From contig JAGXQU010000031.1 of the NCBI GenBank assembly GCA_018335895.1, positions 1-37,707 on the forward strand: a stretch of 37,707 nt of DNA, read 5' to 3'. Shown in pieces: positions 16,652 through 25,153 of this stretch; positions within the stretch are counted from its first letter, which is position 1; the number at the start of each line of letters is the position of its first letter. Position numbers and translations under genes: made by a program. Source of the stretch: Hyphomicrobiales bacterium (GTDB lineage: Bacteria > Pseudomonadota > Alphaproteobacteria > Rhizobiales > Xanthobacteraceae). The notes beneath the pieces were generated by a model that was not told where the DNA came from, ran no database searches, and saw only the letters and a program-made list of their open reading frames with translations.

Positions 16652-19600
16652 ATGAGCTTCTTCGAGCTTTGCATTCGCAGGCCGGTGCTGACGACACTTC
16701 TGATGGTGTCGATCATCATGGCCGGTGTGTTCGGCTATCGCCTGCTGCCGGTCTCGGCGTTGCCGCGCGTGGATTTTCCGACAATCAATATTACGGCGTC
16801 GCTTCCGGGCGCGAATCCCGAAATCATCGCTGCGACGGTGGCGACCCCGATCGAGCGGCAGCTTGCGACGATTGCCGGCATTACTTCGATGACTTCGTCG
16901 AGCGTGACTGGATCGACGCAGATCACGGTTCAATTCGACCTCAACCGCAATATCGACGCCGCGGCGCTGGACGTGCAGTCGGCGCTTTCGGTTGCGCAGC
17001 GCAATCTGCCGGTCGAAATGACCACGCCGCCGAGTTTCCGCAAGGTGAACCCGGCAGATGCTCCGGTTCTTTTCCTTTCGTTGGTATCGGACACGCTGCC
17101 GCTATCAGTCGTGAACGAATATGCCGAGACGGTGATCGGGCAGCAGATTTCGCAGATCACCGGCGTTGCGCAGGTTAACGTCTTCGGCGGCCAGAAGTAT
17201 GCGCTACGCGTCCGCATTAATCCGGAAGCGATTGCGGCGCGCGGCATATCGCTGACCGAAATCAATCAGGCGATTGCCTCGGCGACCACGAACTCCCCGC
17301 TCGGCGTGATCTCGGGACCTAAGCAGAATCTTACGCTCGATATGGGCTCGCAGCAGGCCGACGCGAAGAGGTATCAGGACCTGATTGTGGCCTGGCGCAA
17401 CGGTGCGCCGATCAAACTGACCGATGTCGCCATCGTCGAGAATGGCGTCGAGAACGAGCGCATCGCCGGCTGGTACAATGACAAGCGCGCGATCAATCTC
17501 GCGATCTACCGTCAGCCCGACGCAAACACCATCGATGTCGTCGATAACGTGAAGCGCCGCTTGCCCGAATTCCGGGCTTCGGTGCCGGGTGCAATCAGCA
17601 TCGAAGTTCTGATCGACCGTTCGATCTCGATCCGCAACTCGGTAAGCGCCGTGCAGCGCACGCTCCTAGAAGCCGTGGTGCTGGTGGTGCTGGTGATCTT
17701 TCTGTTCCTGCGCTCGGGCCGCGCGACATTGATTCCTGCCCTCGCTCTGCCGCTGTCCATCATCGGCACGTTCGGGGCGATGTATGTGCTCGGCTATTCG
17801 ATCAACAACATGACTTTGCTTGCGCTGGTATTGTGCGTGGGCTTCGTCGTCGACGACGCCATCGTCGTCCTGGAAAACATTTATCGCTACATCGAGCGCG
17901 GCATGCCGCCATTCCAGGCGGCGATTACAGGCGCACGCGAAATCGGCTTTACCATCGTGTCGATGACCGTCTCGCTGGTTTGCGTCTTCATTCCCGTGTT
18001 GTTCATGGGCGGCATCGTCGGCCGCGTGTTCCGCGAGTTCGCGGTAACAATTTCCGTTGCTATTCTCGTGTCGGGCTTCGTCTCGCTCACGCTCACGCCG
18101 ATGCTCTGCGCGCGTCTTTTAAAGCCTGTCGATCACGAGAAGAAGCCGGGCCGGTTCATGCAGGCGTCCGAGCGCGTATTCGACTGGAGCTTGGAGAAGT
18201 ACAAGCTGTCGCTCGATTTCGTATTGAAGCACAGGCCAGCAACACTGATCGCGACCTTCGCGACCCTGTTCATTGTGATCGGGCTCTATGCCTGGGTTCC
18301 GAAGGGGTTCTTCCCCGTCGAGGATACGGGTTTCATCTCCGGCACGATCGAAGCCGCCACCGACACCTCGTTCGAGGCGATGGCGCAACGCCAGCAGGAA
18401 GTCTCGGATCTGGTGCGCAAGGACAAGGACGTCGCCTATGCGGTGTCCATCGCCGGCGCCACCGGCATCAGCCGCACAACGAATACGGGCAGGCTATTCA
18501 TTTCCCTGAAGCCGCGCCACGAGCGAACCGAAAGCGCGAACCAGATCATCCAGCGCTTGCGGCGGACGGTTGCGCAGGTTCCCGGCGTCAAGGCGTTCTT
18601 CCAGCCGGTCCAGAATATATCCGTCGGCGGCACCGCGGCACGCGCGCTCTATCAATATACTCTGCAGAGTTCGGACACGGACACGCTATTTTCCCTCGCG
18701 CCGCAACTGACGGAGAAAATCTCAGAGCTGCAGATCTTGCGAGACGTAAATTCCGATCTCCAGATCACCAATCCGCAGCTCACGATCGATATCGATCGCG
18801 ACAAGGCTCGCGCATTTGGCATCGGCGACGACCAGATCAGGAGCGTTCTATACAGCCAGTACGGATCGCGACAGGTTGCGACGCTCTATACGGCGAATAA
18901 CCAGTTTCAGGTGATTGTCGAAGCGCAGCGCCGCTTTCAGCGCGACGAAACCGATCTGTCGCGAACATATCTTCGTGCGTCGACCGGACAGTTGGTGCCG
19001 TTGGACGCCATTGCGACCATGCGCAGAACCGTAGGCCCGCTGCAGATCGCACATCAGCAGCAGCAGCCGGCGGTTACGATCTCGTTCAATCTAGCCCCGG
19101 GCGTATCGCTCTCTGAAGCAGTAGCCGCAATCCAGCGCGTTGAACGCGACTCCAATCTGCCTGCGAGCGTGACCACGGGCTTTCAGGGCACGGCACAGGC
19201 GTTCCGCGACTCGCTGTCGAGCCAGCCGCTCCTGATCCTTGCTGCGATCCTCGTAATCTACATCGTCCTCGGCATTCTCTACGAAAGCTTCATCCATCCG
19301 CTGACGATCTTGTCGGGTCTGCCTTCGGCCGGGATCGGCGCGCTCTTGACCCTTCTCCTGTTCGGTATGGATCTGTCGGTCATCGCCATCATCGGCATCG
19401 TGCTTCTCGTCGGCATCGTGAAGAAGAACGCGATCATGATGATCGACTTCGCAATCGAACGAAGACGCCACGGCATGGGCGCAGAAGAATCGATCCGGGA
19501 GGCTGCGCTCCTGCGCTTCCGCCCGATCATGATGACGACCATGGCCGCGATCTTCGGCACGCTGCCAATCGCGATCGGCGCGGGCGAGGGCGCCGAGCTG

Positions 19601-19801
19601 CGCCAGCCGCTCGGTGTCGCGGTGGTTGGCGGCCTGCTTCTCTCCCAGTTGCTGACGCTCTACATCACACCTGTGATCTACATTTACCTCGACAAGTACG
19701 ATCAGAAGATCGCGGGCGCGATCAACGAGCCGGAGCCGGAGATCCAGCAGAAGCCGTCCGCGAAACGCGGCGGCAAGGACAAGATCGTAGCGGCGGAATA
19801 G
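16652..19801 (+). CDS. RND multidrug efflux pump, MdtB/MdtC-like (AcrB family)
   Basis: Inner-membrane proton-driven exporter of 1049 residues, the normal AcrB-family size. It has the family's two-fold repeat: helix 1 (RRPVLTTLLMVSIIMAGVFG), a large periplasmic loop (about 40-330), six helices, a second loop, and six final helices. The proton-relay aspartate pair is in VGFVVDDAIVVLENIYRYIE, and the matching helix-10 lysine region is VGIVKKNAIMMIDFAI. The phrase LPVSALPRVDFPTINITASL and FLFLRSGRATLIPALALPLS place it nearest MdtB/MdtC-type pumps, whose substrates include bile salts, novobiocin and similar amphiphiles; actual substrates here are unknown. It ends exactly where the convergent downstream gene ends, leaving no room for an intergenic terminator. 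Confidence 0.93.
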   Translation: MSFFELCIRRPVLTTLLMVSIIMAGVFGYRLLPVSALPRVDFPTINITASLPGANPEIIAATVATPIERQLATIAGITSMTSSSVTGSTQITVQFDLNRNIDAAALDVQSALSVAQRNLPVEMTTPPSFRKVNPADAPVLFLSLVSDTLPLSVVNEYAETVIGQQISQITGVAQVNVFGGQKYALRVRINPEAIAARGISLTEINQAIASATTNSPLGVISGPKQNLTLDMGSQQADAKRYQDLIVAWRNGAPIKLTDVAIVENGVENERIAGWYNDKRAINLAIYRQPDANTIDVVDNVKRRLPEFRASVPGAISIEVLIDRSISIRNSVSAVQRTLLEAVVLVVLVIFLFLRSGRATLIPALALPLSIIGTFGAMYVLGYSINNMTLLALVLCVGFVVDDAIVVLENIYRYIERGMPPFQAAITGAREIGFTIVSMTVSLVCVFIPVLFMGGIVGRVFREFAVTISVAILVSGFVSLTLTPMLCARLLKPVDHEKKPGRFMQASERVFDWSLEKYKLSLDFVLKHRPATLIATFATLFIVIGLYAWVPKGFFPVEDTGFISGTIEAATDTSFEAMAQRQQEVSDLVRKDKDVAYAVSIAGATGISRTTNTGRLFISLKPRHERTESANQIIQRLRRTVAQVPGVKAFFQPVQNISVGGTAARALYQYTLQSSDTDTLFSLAPQLTEKISELQILRDVNSDLQITNPQLTIDIDRDKARAFGIGDDQIRSVLYSQYGSRQVATLYTANNQFQVIVEAQRRFQRDETDLSRTYLRASTGQLVPLDAIATMRRTVGPLQIAHQQQQPAVTISFNLAPGVSLSEAVAAIQRVERDSNLPASVTTGFQGTAQAFRDSLSSQPLLILAAILVIYIVLGILYESFIHPLTILSGLPSAGIGALLTLLLFGMDLSVIAIIGIVLLVGIVKKNAIMMIDFAIERRRHGMGAEESIREAALLRFRPIMMTTMAAIFGTLPIAIGAGEGAELRQPLGVAVVGGLLLSQLLTLYITPVIYIYLDKYDQKIAGAINEPEPEIQQKPSAKRGGKDKIVAAE

Positions 19802-21169
19802 TTACGCCGCGGCCGATTTCCTCGGCGCGAAGGTGCGCTCCATTTCGCGCCTGAATTTTACCGTGTCGTCCTCCGCTATCGCGACGTCGTGCCAGGTGAC
19901 GGCGCTTCCGGCCGGAATGCGCTTGTTCAGTTTCACTTTATGCGCGAGCCCGATCGGCAGGGCGCCTGCCGTGAGCGAGTCTTCGGCGCGCATGATCTTG
20001 CCATAGACCGTATATCCGCCTTCGCCGTCCAGTACTTCGCCTTCGGCAAGGTCGCGTTTGGCGACCGCGGCGACATCCGACCGGAATGCGTCGGCAATTC
20101 CGGTTGCTTCGTTGCGGAGCACGGCCGCAGCGGCGGAGATACCAAGCTCCAGCCCGATCATGTGATAGGGGCGATAGAGCGCGGAGTAGCGGCCGGACTT
20201 GTCGGTGATCATGCCGTATTCCGCGAAACAGCGGCGCGTATATTCCGCGCGCGCGTCGTCGGAGCCTGCTTCGAAGACGACATAGACGCCCCAACGCAGA
20301 TCGCGCTCGACTGGCGAGCCGTCGCGATGGAGGCTGGAGATGACTTCGACCATTCCGCTTTCCTCGAGTACGCCGCCCGCAGTCCGCGGAATGAGATGTT
20401 TCGGCAGTTCGTCCGCGCCGCATGGCGGGAAGGCGAGCCCGTCTCGCGGCGCTTTCAACCCGGTTGCATTGGAGATCGCGGCCATCTCGATTGCCGACTT
20501 GGTGCCATCGAGGAATGAATTGAACATCTGCGAGTTCATGCCGGCGCTTGCCGCCTGCTCGGCGGTCATGCCGTAGTAATTCCACACAGTGTCCGGCGTC
20601 GATTGCGGATATTCGGGCAGGTATTTTGTACCTTTGCCTGCGGAAACCACGCGGAAGCCGCAGGCTTCCGCCCAGTCGACCATTTCGCAGACGAGTGCCG
20701 GCTGGTCACCGTAGGCGAGCGCATAGACGACACCGGCTTCCTTCGCGCGCTTCGCAAGCAGCGGCCCCGCGAGCACATCCGCTTCGACCGTTACGTTCAC
20801 AACATGCCGCCGCGCTTTGAACGCTGCAAGACAATGCCGTATCGCGGCGGACGGGCTGCCCGTCACGTCCAGCACGACATCGAGACCGTCGGCGTTGATC
20901 AGCGCCAGGGCATCTTCGGTGATCGCGGTCTTTCCGGACTTGAGCGCGTCTCCAAAATCGCGCGCAATCTGCGCCTCGTCCCATCCGGTGCGCTTCAGTG
21001 CATCGCGGGCGCGCTGTCCGGAAAGATCGGCGACACCGAGCACGTGCAGGCCGGGCGTCGTTCTTGCCTGCGCCAGAAACATCGAGCCGAATTTTCCCGC
21101 TCCGATCAGCCCTGCGCGAATGGGGCGTCCTTCCGCAGCGCGGGCTTTCAGCATCCGGCCGAGATTCAT
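19802..21169 (-). CDS. SAF-domain NAD(P)-dependent oxidoreductase (homoserine-dehydrogenase-like)
   Basis: A 455-residue cytoplasmic protein. Residues about 15-150 form a Rossmann fold with a clear dinucleotide-binding glycine motif, RAGLIGAGKFGSMFLAQ, and LDVTGSPSAAIRHCL. The middle part contains VVSAGKGTKYLPEYPQSTPD and a catalytic-domain-like segment. The C-terminal 90 residues (DGEGGYTVYGKIMRAEDSL ... LNKRIPAGSAVTWHDVAI) form a SAF domain, the fold shared with antifreeze proteins and FlgA. Annotation pipelines often call this architecture homoserine dehydrogenase or flagellar FlgA, but neither is well supported; related enzymes are thought to act on sugars or sugar acids. Its stop codon abuts the RND pump stop. 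It is transcribed divergently from gcdH. Confidence 0.8.
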   Translation of the reverse strand: MNLGRMLKARAAEGRPIRAGLIGAGKFGSMFLAQARTTPGLHVLGVADLSGQRARDALKRTGWDEAQIARDFGDALKSGKTAITEDALALINADGLDVVLDVTGSPSAAIRHCLAAFKARRHVVNVTVEADVLAGPLLAKRAKEAGVVYALAYGDQPALVCEMVDWAEACGFRVVSAGKGTKYLPEYPQSTPDTVWNYYGMTAEQAASAGMNSQMFNSFLDGTKSAIEMAAISNATGLKAPRDGLAFPPCGADELPKHLIPRTAGGVLEESGMVEVISSLHRDGSPVERDLRWGVYVVFEAGSDDARAEYTRRCFAEYGMITDKSGRYSALYRPYHMIGLELGISAAAAVLRNEATGIADAFRSDVAAVAKRDLAEGEVLDGEGGYTVYGKIMRAEDSLTAGALPIGLAHKVKLNKRIPAGSAVTWHDVAIAEDDTVKFRREMERTFAPRKSAAA

Positions 21170-21350
21170 GTCGTGAACTCCATAATTTAGCGAGATCGGT
21201 TCCGCGTGGTGGTCATAGCGCGGGCAGCCATGCGTTGGCTACCGGGTCGACCGGCTGGCGCTCTCCGCGCGCGGGGTTTATAGCCAAGAACATGAAATGT
21301 GCAGCGCGGCGAACCCCGCGCCGCTTCGAAGAAACCGCCGAGGATTTCAT

Positions 21351-22574
21351 ATGAACAAGCCGCTCGCGAAAGAATCCGCCAAGCCCACATCCGCCGTTTC
21401 CTCGAACTGGGAAGACCCGTTCGATCTGGAAAGCCAGCTCACGGACGACGAACGCATGGTGCGCGATACGGCCCGCTCCTACGCACAGGAGAAACTGCTG
21501 CCGCGCGTCACCGAAGCTTTCCTCCAGGAGAAATACGATCGCGCGGTTATGACCGAAATGGGCTCGCTCGGTCTCCTAGGCTCGACGCTGCCGGAGAAAT
21601 ACGGCGGCGCGGGCCTGAACTATGTGAGCTATGGCGTGGCGGTGCGCGAAATCGAGCGGGTGGACTCCGGCTATCGTTCGGCAATGAGCGTGCAGTCCTC
21701 GCTCGTGATGTATCCGATCTATGCCTACGGATCGGAAGAGCAGCGGATGAAGTACCTGCCCAAGCTTGCGACCGGTGAAATCGTCGGTGCATTTGGCTTG
21801 ACGGAGCCGGATCACGGCTCCGACCCGGGCGGCATGCGCACCCGCGCTGAGAAGACCGCGAAGGGTTACAAGCTTACTGGCGCGAAGCTCTGGATCACGA
21901 ACGCGCCGGTTGCCGACGTCTTCGTCGTTTGGGCGAAGTCGGACGCCGATGGCGGGCGCATTCGCGGCTTCATCCTGGAGCGCGGCATGAAGGGTCTGAC
22001 CACGCCGAAGATCGAAGGCAAGCTTTCGCTCCGCGCTTCGATCACCGGCGAAATCGTGATGGAGGGTGTCGAGGTCGGCGAGGACGCAATTCTCCCGAAC
22101 GTCTCCGGTCTCGCGGGCCCCTTCGGCTGTCTCACCCGCGCGCGTCTCGGTATCGCCTGGGGCGCGATGGGTGCCGCGGAAGCTTGCATGGCCGCTGCGC
22201 GCGATTACACGATGAACCGCAAACAGTTCGGCCGGCCGCTCGCTGCGACGCAGATCGTGCAATTGAAGCTCGCGAACATGCAGACCGAGATCGCGCTCGG
22301 CCTTCAGGCGGCACTTCGTGTGACGCGCTTGATGGACGAGGACCGCTGCCCAGCGGAGGCCGTGTCGATCATCAAGCGTAACAACTGCGGAAAGGCGCTC
22401 GATATCGCGCGGGTTGCGCGCGACATGCACGGCGGCAACGGTATCACTGCCGAGTATCATGTTATGCGGCACGTGATGAATCTGGAAACGGTGAATACCT
22501 ACGAGGGCACGCATGACATTCATGCGCTCATCCTCGGCCGGGGCATCACCGGCATCCAGGCGTTCTCGCAGTAA
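21351..22574 (+). CDS. gcdH: Glutaryl-CoA dehydrogenase
   Basis: FAD enzyme of 407 residues that oxidises and decarboxylates glutaryl-CoA to crotonyl-CoA, the late step of lysine, tryptophan and glutarate breakdown. Diagnostic blocks are [35 protein letters not shown] (substrate/FAD loop), [16 protein letters not shown], and the catalytic glutamate (about Glu385) in [16 protein letters not shown]. Most straight-chain acyl-CoA dehydrogenases differ in the first and last of these. The ATG at 21351 has GAGGA eight bases upstream; the open frame back to 21297 lies in the divergent promoter region and was dropped. The CoA-transferase gene starts 9 bases after it, fitting a glutarate pathway pair. 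Confidence 0.93.
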   Translation: MNKPLAKESAKPTSAVSSNWEDPFDLESQLTDDERMVRDTARSYAQEKLLPRVTEAFLQEKYDRAVMTEMGSLGLLGSTLPEKYGGAGLNYVSYGVAVREIERVDSGYRSAMSVQSSLVMYPIYAYGSEEQRMKYLPKLATGEIVGAFGLTEPDHGSDPGGMRTRAEKTAKGYKLTGAKLWITNAPVADVFVVWAKSDADGGRIRGFILERGMKGLTTPKIEGKLSLRASITGEIVMEGVEVGEDAILPNVSGLAGPFGCLTRARLGIAWGAMGAAEACMAAARDYTMNRKQFGRPLAATQIVQLKLANMQTEIALGLQAALRVTRLMDEDRCPAEAVSIIKRNNCGKALDIARVARDMHGGNGITAEYHVMRHVMNLETVNTYEGTHDIHALILGRGITGIQAFSQ

Positions 22575-22583
22575 GTTCATCCG

Positions 22584-23786
22584 ATGACTGCACCGCTGGA
22601 CGGCATCAAGGTGCTGGAGCTTGCGCGCGTGCTCGCAGGTCCCTGGGCCGGGCAAATTCTCTCCGATCTCGGTGCCGACGTGATCAAGGTCGAACGTCCC
22701 GGGCAGGGCGACGAGACGCGCACGTGGGGTCCGCCTTATGTCGAAGGTAAGAGCGGCGAAAATCTTTCCGCCGCGTATTATCACGCGATCAACCGCGGCA
22801 AGCGTTCGGTGCTCGCCGACTTCACCCGAAAAGAAGACATCGATCTGGTCGCGGCGCTCATCCGCGAAGCCGACGTCATCATCGAGAACTATAAGGTGGG
22901 TGATCTCAAGAAGTATGGCCTCGATTACGAGAGCGTGAAAAAGATCAACCCGAAGATCATCTATTGCTCCGTCACAGGCTTCGGGCAGACCGGGCCTTAC
23001 GCGAGTCGTCCGGGCTACGACCTCATCATTCAGGCGATGGGCGGCATCATGGACATCACCGGCGAGCCGGATCGGGAGCCGATGCGCACGGGCGTCGCGT
23101 ATGTGGATGTCTTTACCGGATGCTATTCCGCAATCGCCATTCAAGCGGCGCTAATCGCGCGCACAAAATCCGGCGAAGGCCAGCACATCGACATGAGTCT
23201 GATGGATGTGCAGACCAGCGTCCTCGCCAACCAGGCGCTGAATTATCTCGTGTCCGGCAAGGCGCCACGGCGCATGGGCAACGCGCATCCGAATGTCGTG
23301 CCCTATCAGGCGTTCGAGACGTCGGACGGCTACATGATTATCGCCGTCGGCAACGACGGCCAGTTCAAGAGCTTCTGCGATGTCCTGGGCCTGCCTGAAG
23401 TGCGCGACGATCCGCGCTATGCATCGAACGGCAAGCGCAACGAAAACCGCGCAACCCTTATTCCCGCGCTGATGGCGAAGACGAAACTTCGCACGCGTGC
23501 CGATCTGCTTGCGGCGCTTGAGCAAGCGAGCGTGCCCGCGGGCCCGATCCGGTCGATCGACGAGGTCTTTGCGGACCCGCAGGTCATCGCCCGCAAGATG
23601 CGGATCGATCTACCAGACGCCAGCGCGAAGGGCGGCTCGATCCCCGGTGTTCGTGCGCCGATCATGATGGCTGGCACGCCGCTGCAATACGATAAACCGT
23701 CGCCGCGGCACGGCGAGAATTCGGATGAAGTCCGCGCCGCGGTCTCCGCCGGAAAGCCCGCCTTTCGCGATACGCGAAGCCGTTAA
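22584..23786 (+). CDS. Class III CoA-transferase (CaiB/BaiF family), probably acting on glutarate
   Basis: A 400-residue CaiB/BaiF-type enzyme that moves CoA between carboxylic acids. The N-terminus GIKVLELARVLAGPWAGQIL with SDLGADVIKVERPGQGD is the family CoA-binding opening. The catalytic aspartate is Asp175 in GVAYVDVFTGCYSA. Also present are CSVTGFGQTGPYASRPGYD and GEGQHIDMSLMDVQ. Because it lies 9 bases behind gcdH, the likely job is activating glutarate to glutaryl-CoA (as the related eukaryotic SUGCT does with succinyl-CoA as donor); this substrate is inferred from the pairing, not from residues. Confidence 0.88.
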   Translation: MTAPLDGIKVLELARVLAGPWAGQILSDLGADVIKVERPGQGDETRTWGPPYVEGKSGENLSAAYYHAINRGKRSVLADFTRKEDIDLVAALIREADVIIENYKVGDLKKYGLDYESVKKINPKIIYCSVTGFGQTGPYASRPGYDLIIQAMGGIMDITGEPDREPMRTGVAYVDVFTGCYSAIAIQAALIARTKSGEGQHIDMSLMDVQTSVLANQALNYLVSGKAPRRMGNAHPNVVPYQAFETSDGYMIIAVGNDGQFKSFCDVLGLPEVRDDPRYASNGKRNENRATLIPALMAKTKLRTRADLLAALEQASVPAGPIRSIDEVFADPQVIARKMRIDLPDASAKGGSIPGVRAPIMMAGTPLQYDKPSPRHGENSDEVRAAVSAGKPAFRDTRSR

Positions 23787-23958
23787 AGCGGAATCACAGC
23801 CCGAAGCGGACCTGAATCAACGCATCGCGCCAAGCAATTCAGAAGACTCAGGTTTTCGGGTTCAGTTGAATCGCCCTCTGAAGTCCGTATGAATCGGATG
23901 ATGAGATGCGACCGCAGCGTCAATATCGCATCCGTAAAAGTTGAAGGCGCAATAGAAA

Positions 23959-23974
23959 GCTTCCGGCCGGAAGC
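23959..23974. repeat. Perfect 16-bp palindrome in the gap before tRNA-Gln
   Basis: GCTTCCGGCCGGAAGC is its own reverse complement with no spacer. It lies in the 250-base gene-free gap between the CoA-transferase and the tRNA gene. Function unknown; the rest of that gap shows no gene. Confidence 0.4.
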
Positions 23975-24039
23975 CGGATCGCATTGCGCTCGTCGGCTTT
24001 TGTGCAGCCGGGAAAATTGAGGCGTACGAAGGAAAGCGT

Positions 24040-24113
24040 TGGTTGGGGGACTAGGATTCGAACCTAGATTGACGGAGTCAGAGTCCGCAGTTCTACCGTT
24101 GAACTATCCCCCA
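24040..24113 (-). tRNA. tRNA-Gln (anticodon CTG)
   Basis: Read on the minus strand, the 74 bases fold into a full cloverleaf. The acceptor TGGGGGA pairs with TCCCCCA, the D stem is GTTC/GAAC, and the anticodon stem GCGGA/TCCGT has loop CTCTGAC. The T arm is CTAGG-TTCGAAT-CCTAG, then a discriminator A and an encoded CCA. Anticodon CTG reads CAG codons (glutamine). The U1-A72 end pair is the usual glutamine tRNA identity feature. It stands alone, downstream of the holin-like gene on the same strand. Confidence 0.95.
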
Positions 24114-24219
24114 ACGGGCCACGAAAAGCGTATTCGGGCTGGGGCCTGGCAGCGATGCCGCCGAAGCGCGGTTCTTCTAGCCGACCGCGCCATGCCCCGC
24201 AACCGGCTCGATTTTAGGG

Positions 24220-24693
24220 TTATTCAGCAGGTTGAACGCCCGATTCCGCGTCTTCGCCAGGCAGGCGGCTGATTGCGACACCGGCGACGACGGCCCCGAC
24301 CGCGAGGATCGGCAACAAGCGCCGAAAGCCGATTGTGCGGACGACCTGCAATCCTGTGAGCAGGATTGCGGGATCCTGCCACCACTCCGGATTTCGGTTG
24401 CGCTCGGCTTCCGCCTTCGCTGCGCGCTGCTCGACGGCCCGAGAGAGTATGCGGCGTTTGCGTCCGGACGAAAGAAGCGGAATAAGCGCAAGAAGCGCGA
24501 TCACGCCGAATGCCGATGCGATCGCACCCCAAGCGTACATCATTCCATAGGTCTCTAGGGTCCAGAGAAACAGAATGACAAGGCCGCAAGCGAACGCGGC
24601 AACGCCCGCAGCCGCGAAAACCACGCCTGCGATCATGGCCTTCAAGGTAAGGTCGAGCCTCACCTTGAAGTCGTCGATTAATCCACCGAGCAC
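24220..24693 (-). CDS. Holin-like (phage holin family/DUF1469-type) membrane protein
   Basis: A 157-residue predicted inner-membrane protein. Two adjacent hydrophobic helices (about residues 20-45 AMIAGVVFAAAGVAAFACGL and 52-75 MMYAWGAIASAFGVIALLAL) are followed by a charged stretch (GRKRRILSRAVEQRAAKAEA) and a third helix near residues 127-142 (LLPILAVGAVVAGVAI). This resembles the small 'phage holin family' or Actinobacterial holin-X-type proteins found next to DUF883 genes in many alphaproteobacteria; these are chromosomal and not evidence of a prophage. It follows the DUF883 gene by 19 bases and is probably co-transcribed with it. Function is unknown. Confidence 0.7.
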   Translation of the reverse strand: MLGGLIDDFKVRLDLTLKAMIAGVVFAAAGVAAFACGLVILFLWTLETYGMMYAWGAIASAFGVIALLALIPLLSSGRKRRILSRAVEQRAAKAEAERNRNPEWWQDPAILLTGLQVVRTIGFRRLLPILAVGAVVAGVAISRLPGEDAESGVQPAE

Positions 24694-24712
24694 GTACAGC
24701 CCTCCGGTGTGT

Positions 24713-25051
24713 TTAGCGGCGCCACATCGCGCCGATCAGGAAACCGATGCCGGCTGCCATCATAAGCGTCGTAACGGGACGCTTGTAAACTGCATCCTCG
24801 ACCGCGTCGCTGATCGTTGTCGTCACATCCTTCACGGCGTCGACCGCTTCCTGGCCTTTGCCGCTCGCGTCCGAAATCACACCATCGAGATTCTTGCGCG
24901 CCCGGTCGTACGCGGCACTTCCGGTAGCCGACACCAGTGAGGCGACCTGTTGGGTCAGCTTGGAAACGTCGCCTTTCAGATTCTCGAACTCGCGATCGAT
25001 CGACTCTTTCGTATTCGAGCCGTTGGATGTGGTGCTGGTTGAAGTAGCCAT
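24713..25051 (-). CDS. DUF883 (ElaB/YqjD-like) membrane-anchored protein
   Basis: A 112-residue protein with a Ser/Thr/Asn-rich head (TSTSTTSNGSNTKESI), an amphipathic helix of about 70 residues with coiled-coil character (EFENLKGDVSKLTQQVASLV), and a single C-terminal anchor ending MMAAGIGFLIGAMWRR. The GxxxGxxxG-type tail with final Arg residues is typical of the ElaB/YqjD/DUF883 family, whose E. coli members tether stationary-phase ribosomes to the inner membrane. The ATG at 25051 is preceded by AAAGGA; the frame is open further upstream to 25123 but that part is basic, Cys-containing and unlike the family. Directly upstream of the holin-like gene. Confidence 0.82.
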   Translation of the reverse strand: MATSTSTTSNGSNTKESIDREFENLKGDVSKLTQQVASLVSATGSAAYDRARKNLDGVISDASGKGQEAVDAVKDVTTTISDAVEDAVYKRPVTTLMMAAGIGFLIGAMWRR

Positions 25052-25153
25052 CGGACAATCCTTTGCATTCCTCCGCGCGAAGGACGCACGGGAACAGGTT
25101 GAGACAGGAAGGTTCGCAGGCACAACGCCGGAGAGCGGGTAGGGTTCCGCCCT

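Noticed and set aside
21576..23144. 522-codon minus-strand frame opposite gcdH and the CoA-transferase gene
   Set aside because: Antisense image of two well-supported genes.
24220..24693. Prophage remnant suggested by the holin-like gene beside a tRNA gene
   Set aside because: No integrase, terminase, capsid or lysis gene is present, and the DUF883 plus holin-like pair is common chromosomal furniture. No repeat of the tRNA 3' end (att site) was seen.
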